DNA of 64,000 bases from Staphylotrichum longicolle (lineage: Eukaryota > Ascomycota > Sordariomycetes > Sordariales > Chaetomiaceae), in contig JAHCVI010000001.1 of the NCBI GenBank assembly GCA_019096155.1, positions 1,302,001 through 1,366,000 on the forward strand. The letters are read 5' to 3'. The notes beneath the pieces are model-generated. The model was not told where the DNA came from. It was given only the letters and a program-made list of their open reading frames with translations, and made no database searches. Below are positions 11,329 through 22,415 of the stretch, piece after piece; the stretch's first letter is position 1; each line of letters opens with the position of its first letter. A program made the translations under genes and the position numbers.

Positions 11329-12509
11329 ATGTTCCGCCACGGCGCTCGCAGCTTTGCGACCAGCGCCCAGCGCCTTGCCGCTGCCGCCGCCGCCGAGCCT
11401 TCGCAGCACCTCATCGCCGTGTCCAAGGCACAAGGAATTGCGCAGGGCCTGACAGGAGGTATGTGCAACCCCTCTTTCCAGCGAACCGCAGAATCTAACC
11501 AAAGGTCCCAGCGATCGGCAACACCCCCCTCATCCGCCTCAACCACCTCTCCCGCCAAACCGGCTGCGAAGTCCTGGGGAAAGCCGAGTTCACCAACCCG
11601 GGCGGCTCCGTCAAGGACCGCGCCGCCCTCTACGTCGTCAAGGACGCCGAGGAGCGGGGCCTGCTCCGGCCCGGCGGCACCGTGGTCGAGGGCACGGCGG
11701 GCAACACGGGCATCGGGCTCGCCCACGTATGCCGCAGCAAGGGCTACAAGCTGGTCATCTACATGCCCGACACGCAGTCGCAGGGCAAGATCGACCTGCT
11801 CCGCCTGCTCGGCGCCGAGGTGTACCCGGTGCCCGCCGTCGCCTTCGATAACCCGCAAAACTACAACCACCAGGCCAAGCGGCACGCCGAGCGCCTCGAC
11901 AACGCCGTGTGGACCAATCAGTTCGACAACACGGCCAACCGCCGCGCGCACATCGAGACGACGGGCCCCGAGATCTGGTACCAGACGGGCGGCAAGGTGG
12001 ACGCCTTCACCTGCGCGACGGGCACGGCGGGGACGCTGGCGGGCATCACGCGGTACCTCAAGGACGTGTCGGGGGGCAAGGTCAAGAGCTTCCTGGCGGA
12101 CCCGCCGGGGAGCGTGCTGCACTCGTACATCAGCTCCGGCGGGAAGCTGGTGGAGCGGTCCGGGTCGAGCATCACCGAGGGGATCGGGCAGGGGCGGATC
12201 ACGGACAATCTGCAGCCGGATCTGGAGCTGCTGGACGGGTCGCTGCACATCAGCGACGAGAAGAGCATCGAGATGGTGTACAGGTGTCTGGACGAGGAAG
12301 GGCTGTATCTCGGGGCGAGCTCGGCGCTGAACGTGGTCGCGGCCAAGGAGGTGGCCGAGAAGCTGGGCAAGGGCCACACGGTGGTGACGGTGCTGGCCGA
12401 CGGCGCGTACCGGTATGCCGACAGGTTATTCTCGAGGAAGTGGCTCGAGAGCAAGAAGCTGCTGTCGGCCATCCCCGAGCATCTGCAAAAGTACATCGTG
12501 CTGCCATAG
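11329..12509 (+). CDS. MCY1: Mitochondrial cysteine-synthase-like PLP enzyme (Mcy1/Cys12 type)
   Basis: Exon 1 is 11329-11458 and exon 2 is 11512-12509, with a 53-bp intron containing CTAAC; the product is 375 residues. The first 40 residues are Arg/Ala/Ser-rich with few acids, as in a mitochondrial targeting sequence. The beta-family PLP fold is clear: GNTPLIRL, then NPGGSVKDRAA carrying the PLP lysine, EGTAGNTGIGLA, and the phosphate-binding GTAGTLAG loop. Family members condense O-acetylserine with sulfide or have drifted to related reactions; the fungal mitochondrial branch is cysteine-synthase-like but not always essential for cysteine supply. The start was chosen because upstream codons in this frame lie before a plausible leader and only this Met gives the targeting peptide. 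Confidence 0.92.
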
Positions 12510-12610
12510 CCAGCGCTGTGTGCGGCTGTGTGTTGTTACAAATACATAGATATCTACAATGTACATAGTTTTAAATCAGCCTTCTAGAACCCTCGTATCC
12601 CCCCGTTCCC

Positions 12611-13877
12611 TCACGCTGTTTCGTCGGCCGCCTCCGCCTCTTCGTTCCCCTGGGGGTTGAACAAGGCGTTGTACATTTGGTCTCCCCTCCCTCCCTGCTT
12701 GCGGTCCGGCGACGCGAGCGCGGCCTTCACCTCCTCATCTACCTTGTCGGCCCGGTTCTGCAGCTGCATGGCCAGGCCGGGATCCACGACGTTCGCCGCC
12801 AGCGTCAAGCCATTCAGCACGGGCGACGCAAACCACAGGTAGTAGTTCCGGTTCAGCAGGTAGCGGAACGTGTCACGGTTCCTGTACGCCGCGTCCGGCT
12901 GGAGATCGAGCAGCCCCGCGCCCTCGGGCCACAGCTTGACCAGCTCCTCGGCGTACTTGGTCACCGTGCCGTCGACATCCTTGCCCCCCTGGTGGTACAC
13001 GGCGCGCGCGGCCGCCATGTGCAGCCTGGAGGCCAGGACCTGCGGGTCGCGGTAGAAGGGGAAGGCGCCCTTCAGCTCGGCGCTGGGCAGGTGGTTCTTG
13101 TCGCTCTCGAGGATGTTGAGGATCAGGCGGACCTGCTTCAGCGCCGTCTTGGTCTTGGCCTCGTCCCAGCCGCTCGTGATGGCGGGCCACTGGGCCCAGA
13201 TGAGCAGCTGGTTGATGTTCTCGGAGCTGTTGAGCTTGAAGCCCGTCCGCTCGACCGCTTTGACGCATTCGATGATGACCTGCAGGCTGTTGTGCGTGGC
13301 GGCCAGGCGGAGCATCTTGTTCTGCAGCTCGGGGGGCACCGCGTGCCGGGCCCGCTTGCATCCTTCGAGGAGGGCGGGCAGGTTCTGGAAGTCGGAGGGG
13401 GTCTTCATCAGGTGCAGCGCGTCGATCAGCGTCCTCCTTGTGCTGGGCAGGTCGGCCGCCTTGTTGACGTAGCGGAACTTGTGCACCACGCCGTCGATCT
13501 CCATGGTGACGGGGTCGTTCTGGAGGATCTGCTTGAGCTTGGGGTTGTAGATCTTCTTGCGCTGCTCGCGGGCCAGGTACGTCGGGAGGATGACCTTTTG
13601 CCTGTAGGTGTCGAGCAGCTCGGTGAGTTCAGGGGAAGAGGTCTCGCGGAAGGTAATGACGTGCTCTGCGGCAAAGGTGTGTTAGCACTGGGAGTCTCGA
13701 GGACTGCGACGACGAGAACAAGAACAAGAACATGAGAATGACCATGAGAGTGAACATGCCTTGTCGTGCTGCAGATGTCGACAGCCACCTCTGCCGGAGG
13801 ACCGTGCCGCTGGTGGCCGGGAGCCATGTCCTGCTTCCAGCTGCCCGCAGGGCGCTGGGTGTTGTTGTGAGGAGCAT
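12611..13877 (-). CDS. Conserved fungal mitochondrial protein of unknown function
   Basis: Exon 1 is 13877-13760 and exon 2 is 13665-12611, giving 390 residues. The N-terminus is rich in Arg, Ser, Thr and Ala with no acids for about 35 residues, so mitochondrial import is likely. The rest is alpha-helical in character, with FRETSSPELTELLDTYR after the junction, a repeated helical pattern reminiscent of PPR/TPR-like arrays (LLEGCKRA, IIECVKAVERTGF), and an acidic C-terminus. I do not recognise a named family. The intron (13666-13759) has a GC donor (CAAG|GCATGT), a CTAAC branch and a CAG acceptor; this is the only choice that keeps the phase. It is head-to-head with a mitoribosomal protein gene 306 bp away, which supports a mitochondrial role. 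Confidence 0.85.
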
Positions 13878-14183
13878 GGTTGTGCGAGGGGGTCGGTGTC
13901 GAGGTTGAGACGGTCCCAAAGTGTGACGATCTGAAATTCGGCGACGAAGACGGTACCAGAGACCCTCAGCGCGACCGGGGCCCTGGTTCGTGGAACGGAA
14001 ATTTTAGTGGGTCCAAACCCGCGACAAATTCCACCATGGCCAATCAGGACCCACCAATTGCTCCAGGTTCAGCATTGATCTTGAACTCTCGAACGTCGTT
14101 TGCATCCGCGAGCCGAAACATCTTGGAGTCGTTGCTCTGCCCGCCCGCAACGCCAACCGCGCCTCGTTCCCAGATCCTGCACA
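13878..14183. promoter_or_regulatory. Short bidirectional promoter with CCAAT boxes
   Basis: 306 bp separates two start codons on opposite strands, both for predicted mitochondrial proteins. CCAAT occurs at about 14040-14044 and again at about 14053-14057. A shared promoter is inferred from the spacing. Confidence 0.55.
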
Positions 14184-14947
14184 ATGAACGCCGCGCCACT
14201 GGCGAGACGGCCTCTGGGCTGCCTCAAGGCAAGCCTACGCCAGACGCGGCAGCAAAGGATGCTCATCCGGCACATGGCGACCGAAGCAGTCCAGGCCGAG
14301 TCCCAGACGACCACACCACGCCCACCACCACAGCACGATTTCTGTATGTTCCTCTCTGTCAAATTTTTAATATTGACAGCTAATGGACCCCCACAGTCAG
14401 CCTCAAGGACCGCAAGACAAAAACCCTCCGCACCGCCTTCGCCGTCTACCCGACCACCACGGCCGCCGGCAGCTCCCTCGCCCCGCCGCCCGTCAACGTG
14501 ATCCAGTCCCTCCACGAAGCCCAGATCAAGAAGATGGACCCGACGGGCGCGCGCACGGCGCTCTTCGCCAAGACGCGCGAGGCGGCCAAGCCGGGCGACG
14601 TGCTGATGGTGACGCACCGGCGCGGCGGCGAGCCGTTCGCGGGCGTGTGCATGTCGATCCGGCGGCGCGGCGTCGACACGGCCGTTCTGCTGCGCAACCA
14701 CTTGGGCAAGATCGGCGTCGAGATGTGGTTCAAGGTGTACAACAAGAACGTGGCGGGCATCGAGATCGTCAAGAGGCGGGCGAAGCGCGCGCGCCGCGCC
14801 CGGCTGACGTATCTGCGCAAGCCCAAGCACGACGTGGGCAGCGTCGAGGACCTGGTGTTTGCCTGGAAGCGGTCGAGGAAGGTGTTTTCGAGCGGGAAGC
14901 CGGCGGCGGGCGCCGCAAAGGCCAAGGGGGCGGCTGCGAAGAAGTGA
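14184..14947 (+). CDS. IMG1: Mitochondrial large-subunit ribosomal protein bL19m
   Basis: Exons 14184-14343 and 14397-14947 join across a 53-bp intron into 236 residues. The N-terminal 50 residues form an Arg-rich, acid-poor targeting sequence. The bL19 core follows: a beta-strand stretch around residue 100, PGDVLMVTHRRG, GVCMSIRRRGVDTAVLLRNH, then GVEMWFKVYN, and the basic RRAKRARRARLTYLR tail. The protein is part of the mitochondrial 54S subunit. The C-terminal Ala/Lys extension after residue 215 is low-complexity. The assignment to bL19m rests on the central RR-G-VDT-LRN pattern and is secure. Confidence 0.93.
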
Positions 14948-15380
14948 GGAGGTTGGCTAGGGGTGTGGTGTTGGGTGGGATGGGCGCGTCCCGCTGTGTA
15001 CACGTGTATACCATGTATAGCAATAACTATCTAAGCAGAATCAAGCCAGTTTTCGTACGCGTGTCACCACTGATCATTGAAGCTCACATGAACTGCCCTT
15101 GGACCAAATACGCCCAGGCCGGCATCTCGAAAGCGACCACGAGAAACGACACAACAAAACGAAACTCTGAGAGACAGATGCAAACTCTCCCAAAAAGCCA
15201 GAACGCAAAACGACCTGCCCTAAACACCAAACCAGCACTGAGCCATCCCCTCTACCATACTCACCAACGCCAAACAACCAACCCTGAGAGAACAACAATC
15301 AAGCAAACCCAAGCAAACCCCCTTTCCCCTTCCTTCCCGAAAACACATCATCAACCCCCCACCCCACCCCCATCCATCCA
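14948..15380. other. Convergent 3' region
   Basis: 433 bp between converging stop codons, A/C-rich in its right half. No gene seen. Confidence 0.55.
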
Positions 15381-16980
15381 TCACCCCCACCCAAACTCAA
15401 CCAACCACCTCACCCCCGCCTCAATCCTCTCCACCGCCCTCCTCTCCCCCTCCCCCAACCCCTGCCACATCTCCCCTCCCTCCTCCGTCCTACACACCGC
15501 ACACCACTGCAGCACATACCGATAAAACATGCGCTCCGTCTCCCTCCTGTCTCTCTCCCCATTTTCATTACTCAAGACTGTCGCCGCCTCGAGATACCCC
15601 ACCACGCCGTCCAGCGTCTCAAAGGGCATGTCCTGCAGGCCCCAGCCTGTCGTTTGGCGTTTGTGGAGGAGGGCGTTGAGGAGCGTGCGGAGGGCGGTAT
15701 TCTGAGGTTGGTGGTGGTGGTGGTGGTGGTGGTGTGGCTGTGGCTGTGGCTGTGGCTGGGGTTGTGGTTGTGGTTGTGTTACTGGAGGAGGAGAAGATAG
15801 GATGAGGAGGAAGAGGGGCAAGGGGAGGAAGGGCTTGTGGCGAGGCCGCAGAAGGAGGTGATTGCCTCGTCGAGCGCGGCGGGGGGTAAGGGCAGGGAGG
15901 GGTGGGCGAGGATGAGGGAGAGGGTGGTGGCTTGGGAGGGGGTGAGGGGGTAGTGGGTGCGGAGGAGGAGGGTGGTGAGTTCGGAGAGGAGCAGGGAGGG
16001 GTGGTGGGTCGCGTAGGGGATGAGGATGGTTGCTGCGGTGTCAATGGAGGAGGGGGTGGGGGGGGGTATGAGGATGTTGGGGATGAGGACTCGGCGGAGA
16101 AAGAGTTGGTGACCTGGGGGGCGGGATTGTGCCCAGAGGTTGGCATTTGCGACGAGGGCATTGTGACTGTTTGAGAGGGCGACGGTTAGGGGGGTTTGAA
16201 GTTGGGAAGGTGAGTTTGTTTGGATGACAGAGGGATGTGCTTACCTCCATTGGCATGGATTGGTGGTTTCCAAGCCGCGAAGTGCCCGGGCCAAGCTCTT
16301 CGGCCCATTGATACTGAGAAAAAGAGCGTTGATGGCCTGGGGCAACGGGCCAGACGTGTAGCTGGTGAGGGCACGACCGGCTCTGGCGGCATGGTCAGTA
16401 GGGGGTCTTTCTTGGAGGGGACAAGAAGGGTGTGTCGCACTGATTTAGGGCCGTGTCCGACGGATACACAACAACTCTTGGGCGGGACTGTTCTAAACCC
16501 GCTGTGGGGTCAATGAACAAGCCGGAAACCGCATCGTCGTCGCCAGCTTTGAGGGGTAATACCGAGGAAGAGACACTCGTGGTCGAGTCACACGCAGATG
16601 GCACAGTTTTCCGGGGAGACAGAACGGCGTTGAGTTGACGGTCCTTCTCCTATTTGGTAGTGTGAGTAGTGGTGCAGTTCTCTCGCGTGGAGTGTTCAAC
16701 CACGTACCTCCTGAGCACACTGTGCTTCGAGGGACCGGCGCTTGCGCTCCTTGATCCGGTTACTGCACCGACTACTAGCCTTCTTCACCCTGGAAGGGCT
16801 GGCGGGCACGGCGTCCTTCTTCGGACGTTTGGACGTGGTAATTTGGAGGCCCTTGCCCACCCTCTTTGCACGACCTTCCCCGTGGGCTGGGGGTGTCCTT
16901 TGACCGTGGAGGGCTTCTTGGGTACGATGCTTGCGCGACTGGATCCTCACACTGCAACGGCGAGATCTATCAAGTGCCAT
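15381..16980 (-). CDS. Unrecognised fungal protein, four exons, with a frameshift in exon 4
   Basis: I assembled exons 16980-16708, 16649-16468, 16382-16245 and 16166-15381; all three introns (58, 85 and 78 bp) have GT-AG ends and matching phases. The N-terminus is very basic and contains SNRIKERKRR, an N-x7-R spacing like a divergent bZIP basic region, followed by a short charged segment. The middle reads AINALFLSINGPKSLARALRG and LVANANLWAQSRPPGHQLFL. The rest looks helical and ends in a block with MPFETLDGVVGYLEAATVL and YRYVLQWC. Between ITSFCGLA and NTALRTLL the frame must change by one base; no GT donor exists there to provide an intron. A GGT/TGTGGC repeat sits just beyond. I do not recognise the family. 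Function is unknown; a DNA-binding role is only a guess from the basic start. Confidence 0.6.
15708..15778. repeat. GGT trinucleotide plus TGTGGC/GGTTGT hexanucleotide repeat
   Basis: A GGT run of about nine copies is followed by about five TGTGGC/TGGCTG units and then GGTTGT units. On the minus strand in the gene's frame it codes for a poly-His and Gln-Pro run, inside exon 4 of the unrecognised gene. Confidence 0.9.
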
Positions 16981-17520
16981 TATAAAACGGACACAACGAT
17001 GCCGTCAAGCAACAGAAGATGGAGTGAAATACACGAGTTAGGCTTGGTGAATAATAGCTTGAAGTTGTTTTGGCATTGCGCTTGGACGCCTGAAACCGGC
17101 CAGTTGACTGAGAAAGAGCCCATTTTTGATCACATCCAGCATCTCGAAACCTTATGGCAACTGTGATGGACGGTCTGCTTTGGTTTTGCGCTCTGCAGCG
17201 CTGACGACACCAGCACATGTCGACCTGAAACCAGGCAAGTGCAGTGGTGGTTCATGATCCGTCTTGCCTTGCAGTCTGCATCTTCGTTGCCCCAATGCGC
17301 TGCCTGCTGCTAATCAGAACGATCCATTTGCGGAGTAGTAAATGTAACTCACGGTGGCCGGTAGAACCGAGTTTCGACGGTGGTCTTCATCCTTTCGTGA
17401 CTGGAAATGCCAGAGTCCCCAAAGTCCGAGAGCATGATCCGATACGGGACTCGAGGTGTCTGGCCCGAACCAGGTGTACGCATCCATGCTCCGTACGCCG
17501 ATTCTGATTGCCTGCTAATC
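16981..17520. other. Intergenic region between two minus-strand genes
   Basis: 540 bp holding the promoter of the gene ending at 15381 and the 3' region of the next gene. The small minus-strand open frame at 17349-17540 has no recognisable features. Confidence 0.5.
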
Positions 17521-18476
17521 CTAGCCGGAGGCCCAAACACGTTTTGCGTAGTCCTGAAGTTCTTGAACGCTCAAGACAAAGTCTCCCTCTCCAAGGCCCG
17601 GATCTCGAAGAAAGAGGAGCTTGAACCCCAACACCAATGCACCTCTAGTGACATTGTACGATACCGGGTCGGTGGTTGTGTCCTGAGTAATAGTGATGGT
17701 CTGTCGTAACACCGGCTGAAGGGTAGCGGCATTTCGTGTTGTCATCGCTCCCGGACGAATCCCTCCTGGTTCTTCCTCCCACTTCTCTATGATGATGGCG
17801 CTGCGAGTATGCTCAAACTTCGCGAGAAGAACAATCTGGACTTGATGATCTGACGCAAAGAACCACCATCTCATGTTGTTGCGCATTTCGGCCAATGACT
17901 GAGAGACTCCTGCTTCGACGACAAGTGTTGGCCATGCATCTTTCCCATCACGCTCTGGTACTGGACCACCGGCAGAGTCGCCTTCCCCGCTGCTTCCTCC
18001 AGGATGACCTAGCTGTGCTCGATGTGTAGTAGGACCGGTTGTTTCCCAACTCTTCTCTCGGCCACTTCTCACAAGTTGGTCACGAAAACCTTCGTAGATC
18101 CTAGTGTGAAGTGTTTCATGTAGACGGGTCGGGATCGTAATGAGAAGGATCTGGCGATCGCTATCGTAGTGGCGGAACCGGAACTTGCGGTATTGCTTCT
18201 CTCGCTCACGCTCGATTTCGCCGAAACTGCTGGAAGAGACGCCTAAAAAATTTAGAATGCTAGTCAGATAGAAGAGGGAAGGAAATACATACATGTGACG
18301 GTCAGAAAATCCTGAGTCGCGCAGTCGATTGCATCAAAGAGGTCGTGGACGTTGCTGAATTGTATGGTCGGGAAATCATCTTGATCCGAACCTGCCGAAG
18401 TAGGCGAAGTGGATGCCGATAAACCTGACACTGACGCTGATGGAGACGCCGCCAAACTCTGTGTAATTAACGCCAT
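17521..18476 (-). CDS. Fungal accessory protein of unknown function with a nuclease-fold-like core
   Basis: Exon 1 is 18476-18293 and exon 2 is 18242-17521, joined across a 50-bp intron (GTATGT, CTGAC branch, TAG) into 301 residues. After a Ser-rich N-terminus and an acidic patch, the centre reads PTLVVEAGVSQSLAEMRNN, then WWFFASDHQVQIVLL, then IIIEKWEEEP. This pattern (VVE-G-S-SL then a WW strand then an IEKWE strand) is common in rapidly expanding sordariomycete families that sit in accessory regions. It is reminiscent of a restriction-endonuclease-like core, but I cannot confirm catalytic residues. No signal peptide or membrane segment once the intron is removed. The start Met was chosen because upstream codons read through a 15-bp tandem repeat. 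Confidence 0.72.
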
Positions 18477-18485
18477 GATGGAAGT

Positions 18486-18541
18486 ATGGAGCTGGGAGAT
18501 GTGAAGCTGAGAGACGTGAAGCTGGGAGACGCGAGGCGGAG
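18486..18541. repeat. Tandem repeat, about 15-bp unit, four imperfect copies
   Basis: Units resembling GAAGCTGGGAGACGT repeat at about 15-bp spacing just upstream of the start codon of the 17521-18476 gene, so in its 5' leader or promoter. On the minus strand the unit would read SQLHV-type pentapeptides if translated. Confidence 0.85.
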
Positions 18542-19619
18542 AATGCGTAGCTAAGAAGCCAAGACAATTAGCGGCGCTGCCGTCTTCCAATCTCCTGGGG
18601 AATTTTTGTGGGCGGCCGGTGGAGCATTGAAACATTGAGAGGCCATCCCAAAATGTCGTCAGCGCAGTCAGATAACACAGCAGATGCTGAATCAGAACGG
18701 CAGCGTGCAGATATGCCGCACGCGCAATGAAAAGCGGTGGTCTAACGGTCGCATCTCGGCAACCTTTACCACCTCCGCGGCCGTGCCTGGTTGCCCTCAG
18801 ACGTTTTCCGTGTCCCCCACGTGCGTGCTGGGAGACGTTGTGAAAGCACTTCCTAGAGCAGGGGGGCGGTGTTCTGGGCCCACTTTGTTTTCTCGCCAGG
18901 TCCGGGCCAAGTGCTTGGCGCAGCCCTTGCTGGGGCTCAAGATCTTAAGCCACCACCTGCCACCCACCAATTCCGAGCCCTTTTTTCTTGGCACGCATCC
19001 AAGGAACCATCAAAGAGCCACCGGCGGCGCAGGCCCATCTGATGACCCTTGCCTCGCCTCGAGCCGCGGGCTGAACATCTTCCCCAAGTCACCACTCGAT
19101 CCCTTCTTGAACTTGCTCACCACCTGCACCCATAACACCAGCGATGCAGCCAGCTTTCTTTGCCAACTTCCGATCTCCGTCCGTGATTGCGGCAGTTTTT
19201 TGATTGACAGGCCGGCTTTTCCGCCCTGACCGCTGCCGACTGCCCTCTCCGATTTCTGTCCGGAAAGTCACTGCACTTCGTATCGCACCCTCCTCCTCCT
19301 CGGCAGTCTTTCATATCTTTAAAACCATCGCCTCCGACTCTACCTCGCTCCGGCAACTTCCTGTGCTCTCCAACATCGTTGCTTGCAGTCATGTCTGCAC
19401 CGTGCCGCAAACTCCGTTGATTTCTGCTCTGCAGGAAGTTTGCGGCTTTCTTCAGAAGCGTCTCCATTGATTGCAGCAAAGAGCTTCACCCAACATTCAC
19501 CCAGCGCTTGCTCTCTCACATACAATCAATCCTCCGTCAACCTTATATTTGCATCGCATCCCCCTCGCTCTCCTGCCACCATCGTCGGTTTCCAGCATAT
19601 ACCTCTCTAAATATTCGTC
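18542..19619. promoter_or_regulatory. Divergent promoter region before the Trk transporter
   Basis: Just over 1 kb without a gene. The right third is CT-rich and likely forms the Trk leader. A nine-codon upstream open frame, ATG to TGA at 19391-19420, lies in that tract. Confidence 0.5.
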
Positions 19620-22415
19620 ATGGACAAGTTCAAGGAACTGGTTGTTGGCCAGTTCAAGGCCCTGCGGCCCTCCTTCATGTCCAAGAAGCCGCACTTCAAC
19701 TTCATCTCTGCCCATTGTAAGCATTTCACTGGGCCACAATCTATCGGGCGCCGTGTTAACACTACTCAGATTTCTACATCATTGGTCTTGTCCTTCTTGG
19801 ATCCGTCATCGTGTATGGCGTCGGGAGAGGAAATATCGACTACATCGATGCCCTCTTTTTTGCCAGCTGCTCCAGCACTCAGGCAGGCTTGAATACCGTC
19901 GACATCAACCTGCTCAACACCTTCCAACAGATCATCTTCTACCTTTGGCCGATGATGACAAACCCCATCACCATCAACTCGTTTGTTGTCTTTCTCCGTC
20001 TTTACTGGTTCGAGAAACGTTTCCAGCACATCGTCCGCGAGGCGCGCCAAAAGAGAGGAACCATTTCCAAGTCCAAGACCAAGTCGAAGGCCGACAGCTC
20101 CGATGCTGAAAGGGGAGTGAATGGGCGGAAGATTACCGTCATGCTCAATGGCGCCCGGTCGCGCATCACAAACGACGGGATCCTGCTGGAGAACAACCCG
20201 CCGCCGTCCGACGAGCATCTTGATCCCGTATCACCACCATCGAACCAGTCTGGCACCGATACTACCGGTGGTACCTTTGTCGTCGACGAGCCCCCCGAGC
20301 CTCGCAGACCCGAAATCAGGTTCTCTCACACCGTGACCAAGAGCGATGGGCTGGGTGAGGATATGCTCAAGCTTCCCCCTGCGCGGTCCGACCAAGAGCA
20401 TATCGCGATTCTCGAACGCCAACGGAAGGTCGACGATGAGGTCTTGCGGATCCCCAACCCCAGAGATGTCGAGAGAGGCATGGTACCGAAGCGTGTTGAG
20501 GCCGGAGACGATGAGGAGCCAGAACCCCTTTCGCCTCGTGCTGACAGATTCCCTGTGGACGCGGATGAGCCCCAAGCACCAGCAGTGACCGACAACCGTC
20601 AACAGGCCATCACCATCGAGGAACCCGACCGCCGCAAGCTGCAGCAACTCGACTCGGAGGATTTTATCGAAGACGCCAGGGCGGCTGCGCACACCTTCTC
20701 GTTTCTCAAGCTCCGCATCCCCCGATTCTGGAGCCGGAAAAACAGGAAACTGCATGCCAAGGAAGATGGGCTGCATGGCCGTCCCTCGACAGGCAAGAGC
20801 CGGCGCCAGTCGCTTTCGACGATACGGACTGCCTTTTCAAGGGACAAAGTCGAGGGCACACCATACCTCAGCTGGGAGCCGACCATTGGCCGCAACTCGG
20901 CGTTTCCCGATCTGACCGAGGAGCAGAGAGAAGAGCTTGGAGGCATCGAGTACCGGTCATTGAAGACGCTGGCTCTGATCCTGACGGGCTACTTCTGGAT
21001 CTATTCCGCCATTGGCGTGATTGGGCTAATACCCTGGATCCTGAACATGGAGAGCTACGGACAGATTGTAGACAACGCCGGCGTGAGCAGGGTGTGGTGG
21101 GCCATCTTCACGTCCAACTCGGCCTTCATGGATCTTGGGTTCACCCTGACGCCCGACAGCATGAACTCTTTCAACACGGCCACGTGGCCCCTGTTGTTGC
21201 TCAGCTTCCTTGTTGTTATCGGCAACACCGGCTTTCCCGTCATGCTGCGCTTCATTATCTGGGTCTTGTCGCACATCGTCCCCGTCGACACAGGGCTCTA
21301 CGAAGAGCTGAGGTTTCTACTCGACCACCCTCGTCGCTGCTTCACCTTGCTGTTTCCCTCTGGCGCCACCTGGTGGCTGTTCTGGCTACTCGTCGTCATG
21401 AACGGCCTCGATGTGATGTTCTTCATTGTGCTCGATGTAAGTTGTGTCCGATCGAAGTTGTGTGTTTGTGCCTCTCTAACTCTGTAAATAGCTCGGCAGC
21501 GGACCCGTAGTTGACCTACCCGCCGGCCTCAAGGTCCTCAACGGTCTTTTCGAAGCCGTTGCCACCCGAACCGCCGGCTTCTCCTGCGTCAACCTCGCCC
21601 TTCTCCACCCCGCCGTCCAGTTCTCGTACATGGTCATGATGTACATCTCCGTCTTCCCCATCGCCATCTCCGTGCGGCGCACCAACGTCTACGAGGAAAA
21701 GTCACTCGGCGTGTACAGCAAGAATGACGTCGACGAGCAGGCTGGCCAGACCGACTTGTCCTACGTCGGGTCCCACTTGCGGCGCCAACTGTCGTTCGAC
21801 TTGTGGTACATTGTGCTCGGGTTTTTCATCATCAACATCGCCGAGGGCCAGAAGCTGATGGCCAACGACTTCTCCATGTTTGCTGTTCTCTTCGAGGTCG
21901 TCAGCGCCTACGGCACGGTCGGCATGTCTCTGGGTTACCCGACCGTCAATGCCTCGCTCTGCTCTCAGTTCTCCGTCATCGGGAAGCTAGTCCTCATCGC
22001 CATGATGATCCGTGGCAGGCACCGCGGTCTTCCCTACGGCCTCGACCGCGCCATCCTGCTCCCCAGTGAGTCGCTCAACGCGACGGAAGCGGCGGACGCG
22101 GACGCCAGGATGGCTAGGCTCCACTCGCAGAGCTCCGCCGTGACGGCCGGGCCGCGGGGCTCGAGCGTGGGGCGGCACAAGAGCGTGACCGGCGAGGCCG
22201 GCAACATCTTGACGTCGCTGCTGCACCCGGGACCCGCCATCCCGCACGAACCGGTCATGACGGAGCTCCACAGGCGGTCCACGGACCCTGGCGCCGAAGA
22301 GCCGGAGCCCTACGCCACCCGGATCAGCTCGCGGCGCACCGAGCCGGGCATCACGAGGCGCTTCGACCCCGTCAATTACTCGCAGCGGCCACGGACCTCT
22401 GCGGGAGACGACTAA
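19620..22415 (+). CDS. TRK1: Trk-type high-affinity potassium transporter
   Basis: Exons 19620-19716, 19770-21436 and 21492-22415 give 895 residues. Introns are short (53 and 55 bp) with GTAAGC and GTAAGT donors. The plasma-membrane transporter takes up K+ using four pore-loop units. All four are visible: STQAGLNTVD near residue 80, NSAFMDLGFTL in the middle third, TRTAGFSCVN early in exon 3, and AYGTVGMSLG later. A large hydrophilic loop of about 280 residues (roughly 120-400), rich in Arg, Glu, Asp and Pro, lies between the first and second units, as in fungal Trk1. The C-terminal tail after RGRHRGLPYGLDRAI is soluble. Sequence does not decide between K+-only and K+/Na+ transport. Confidence 0.95.

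Noticed and set aside
11206..12330. 374-codon plus-strand open frame overlapping the cysteine-synthase-like gene
   Set aside because: It is a shadow: after the intron it runs in a frame giving Arg/Ser/Thr-rich nonsense, while the spliced frame gives the PLP enzyme.
11088..12377. 429-codon minus-strand open frame
   Set aside because: Antisense shadow of the cysteine-synthase-like gene, with Val/Arg/Leu-rich composition typical of reverse GC-rich coding frames.
18720..18770. tRNA-like stretch with a GTGGTCTAACGGT A-box resemblance
   Set aside because: No B-box GGTTCRANYCC at the right spacing and no visible acceptor-stem pairing.
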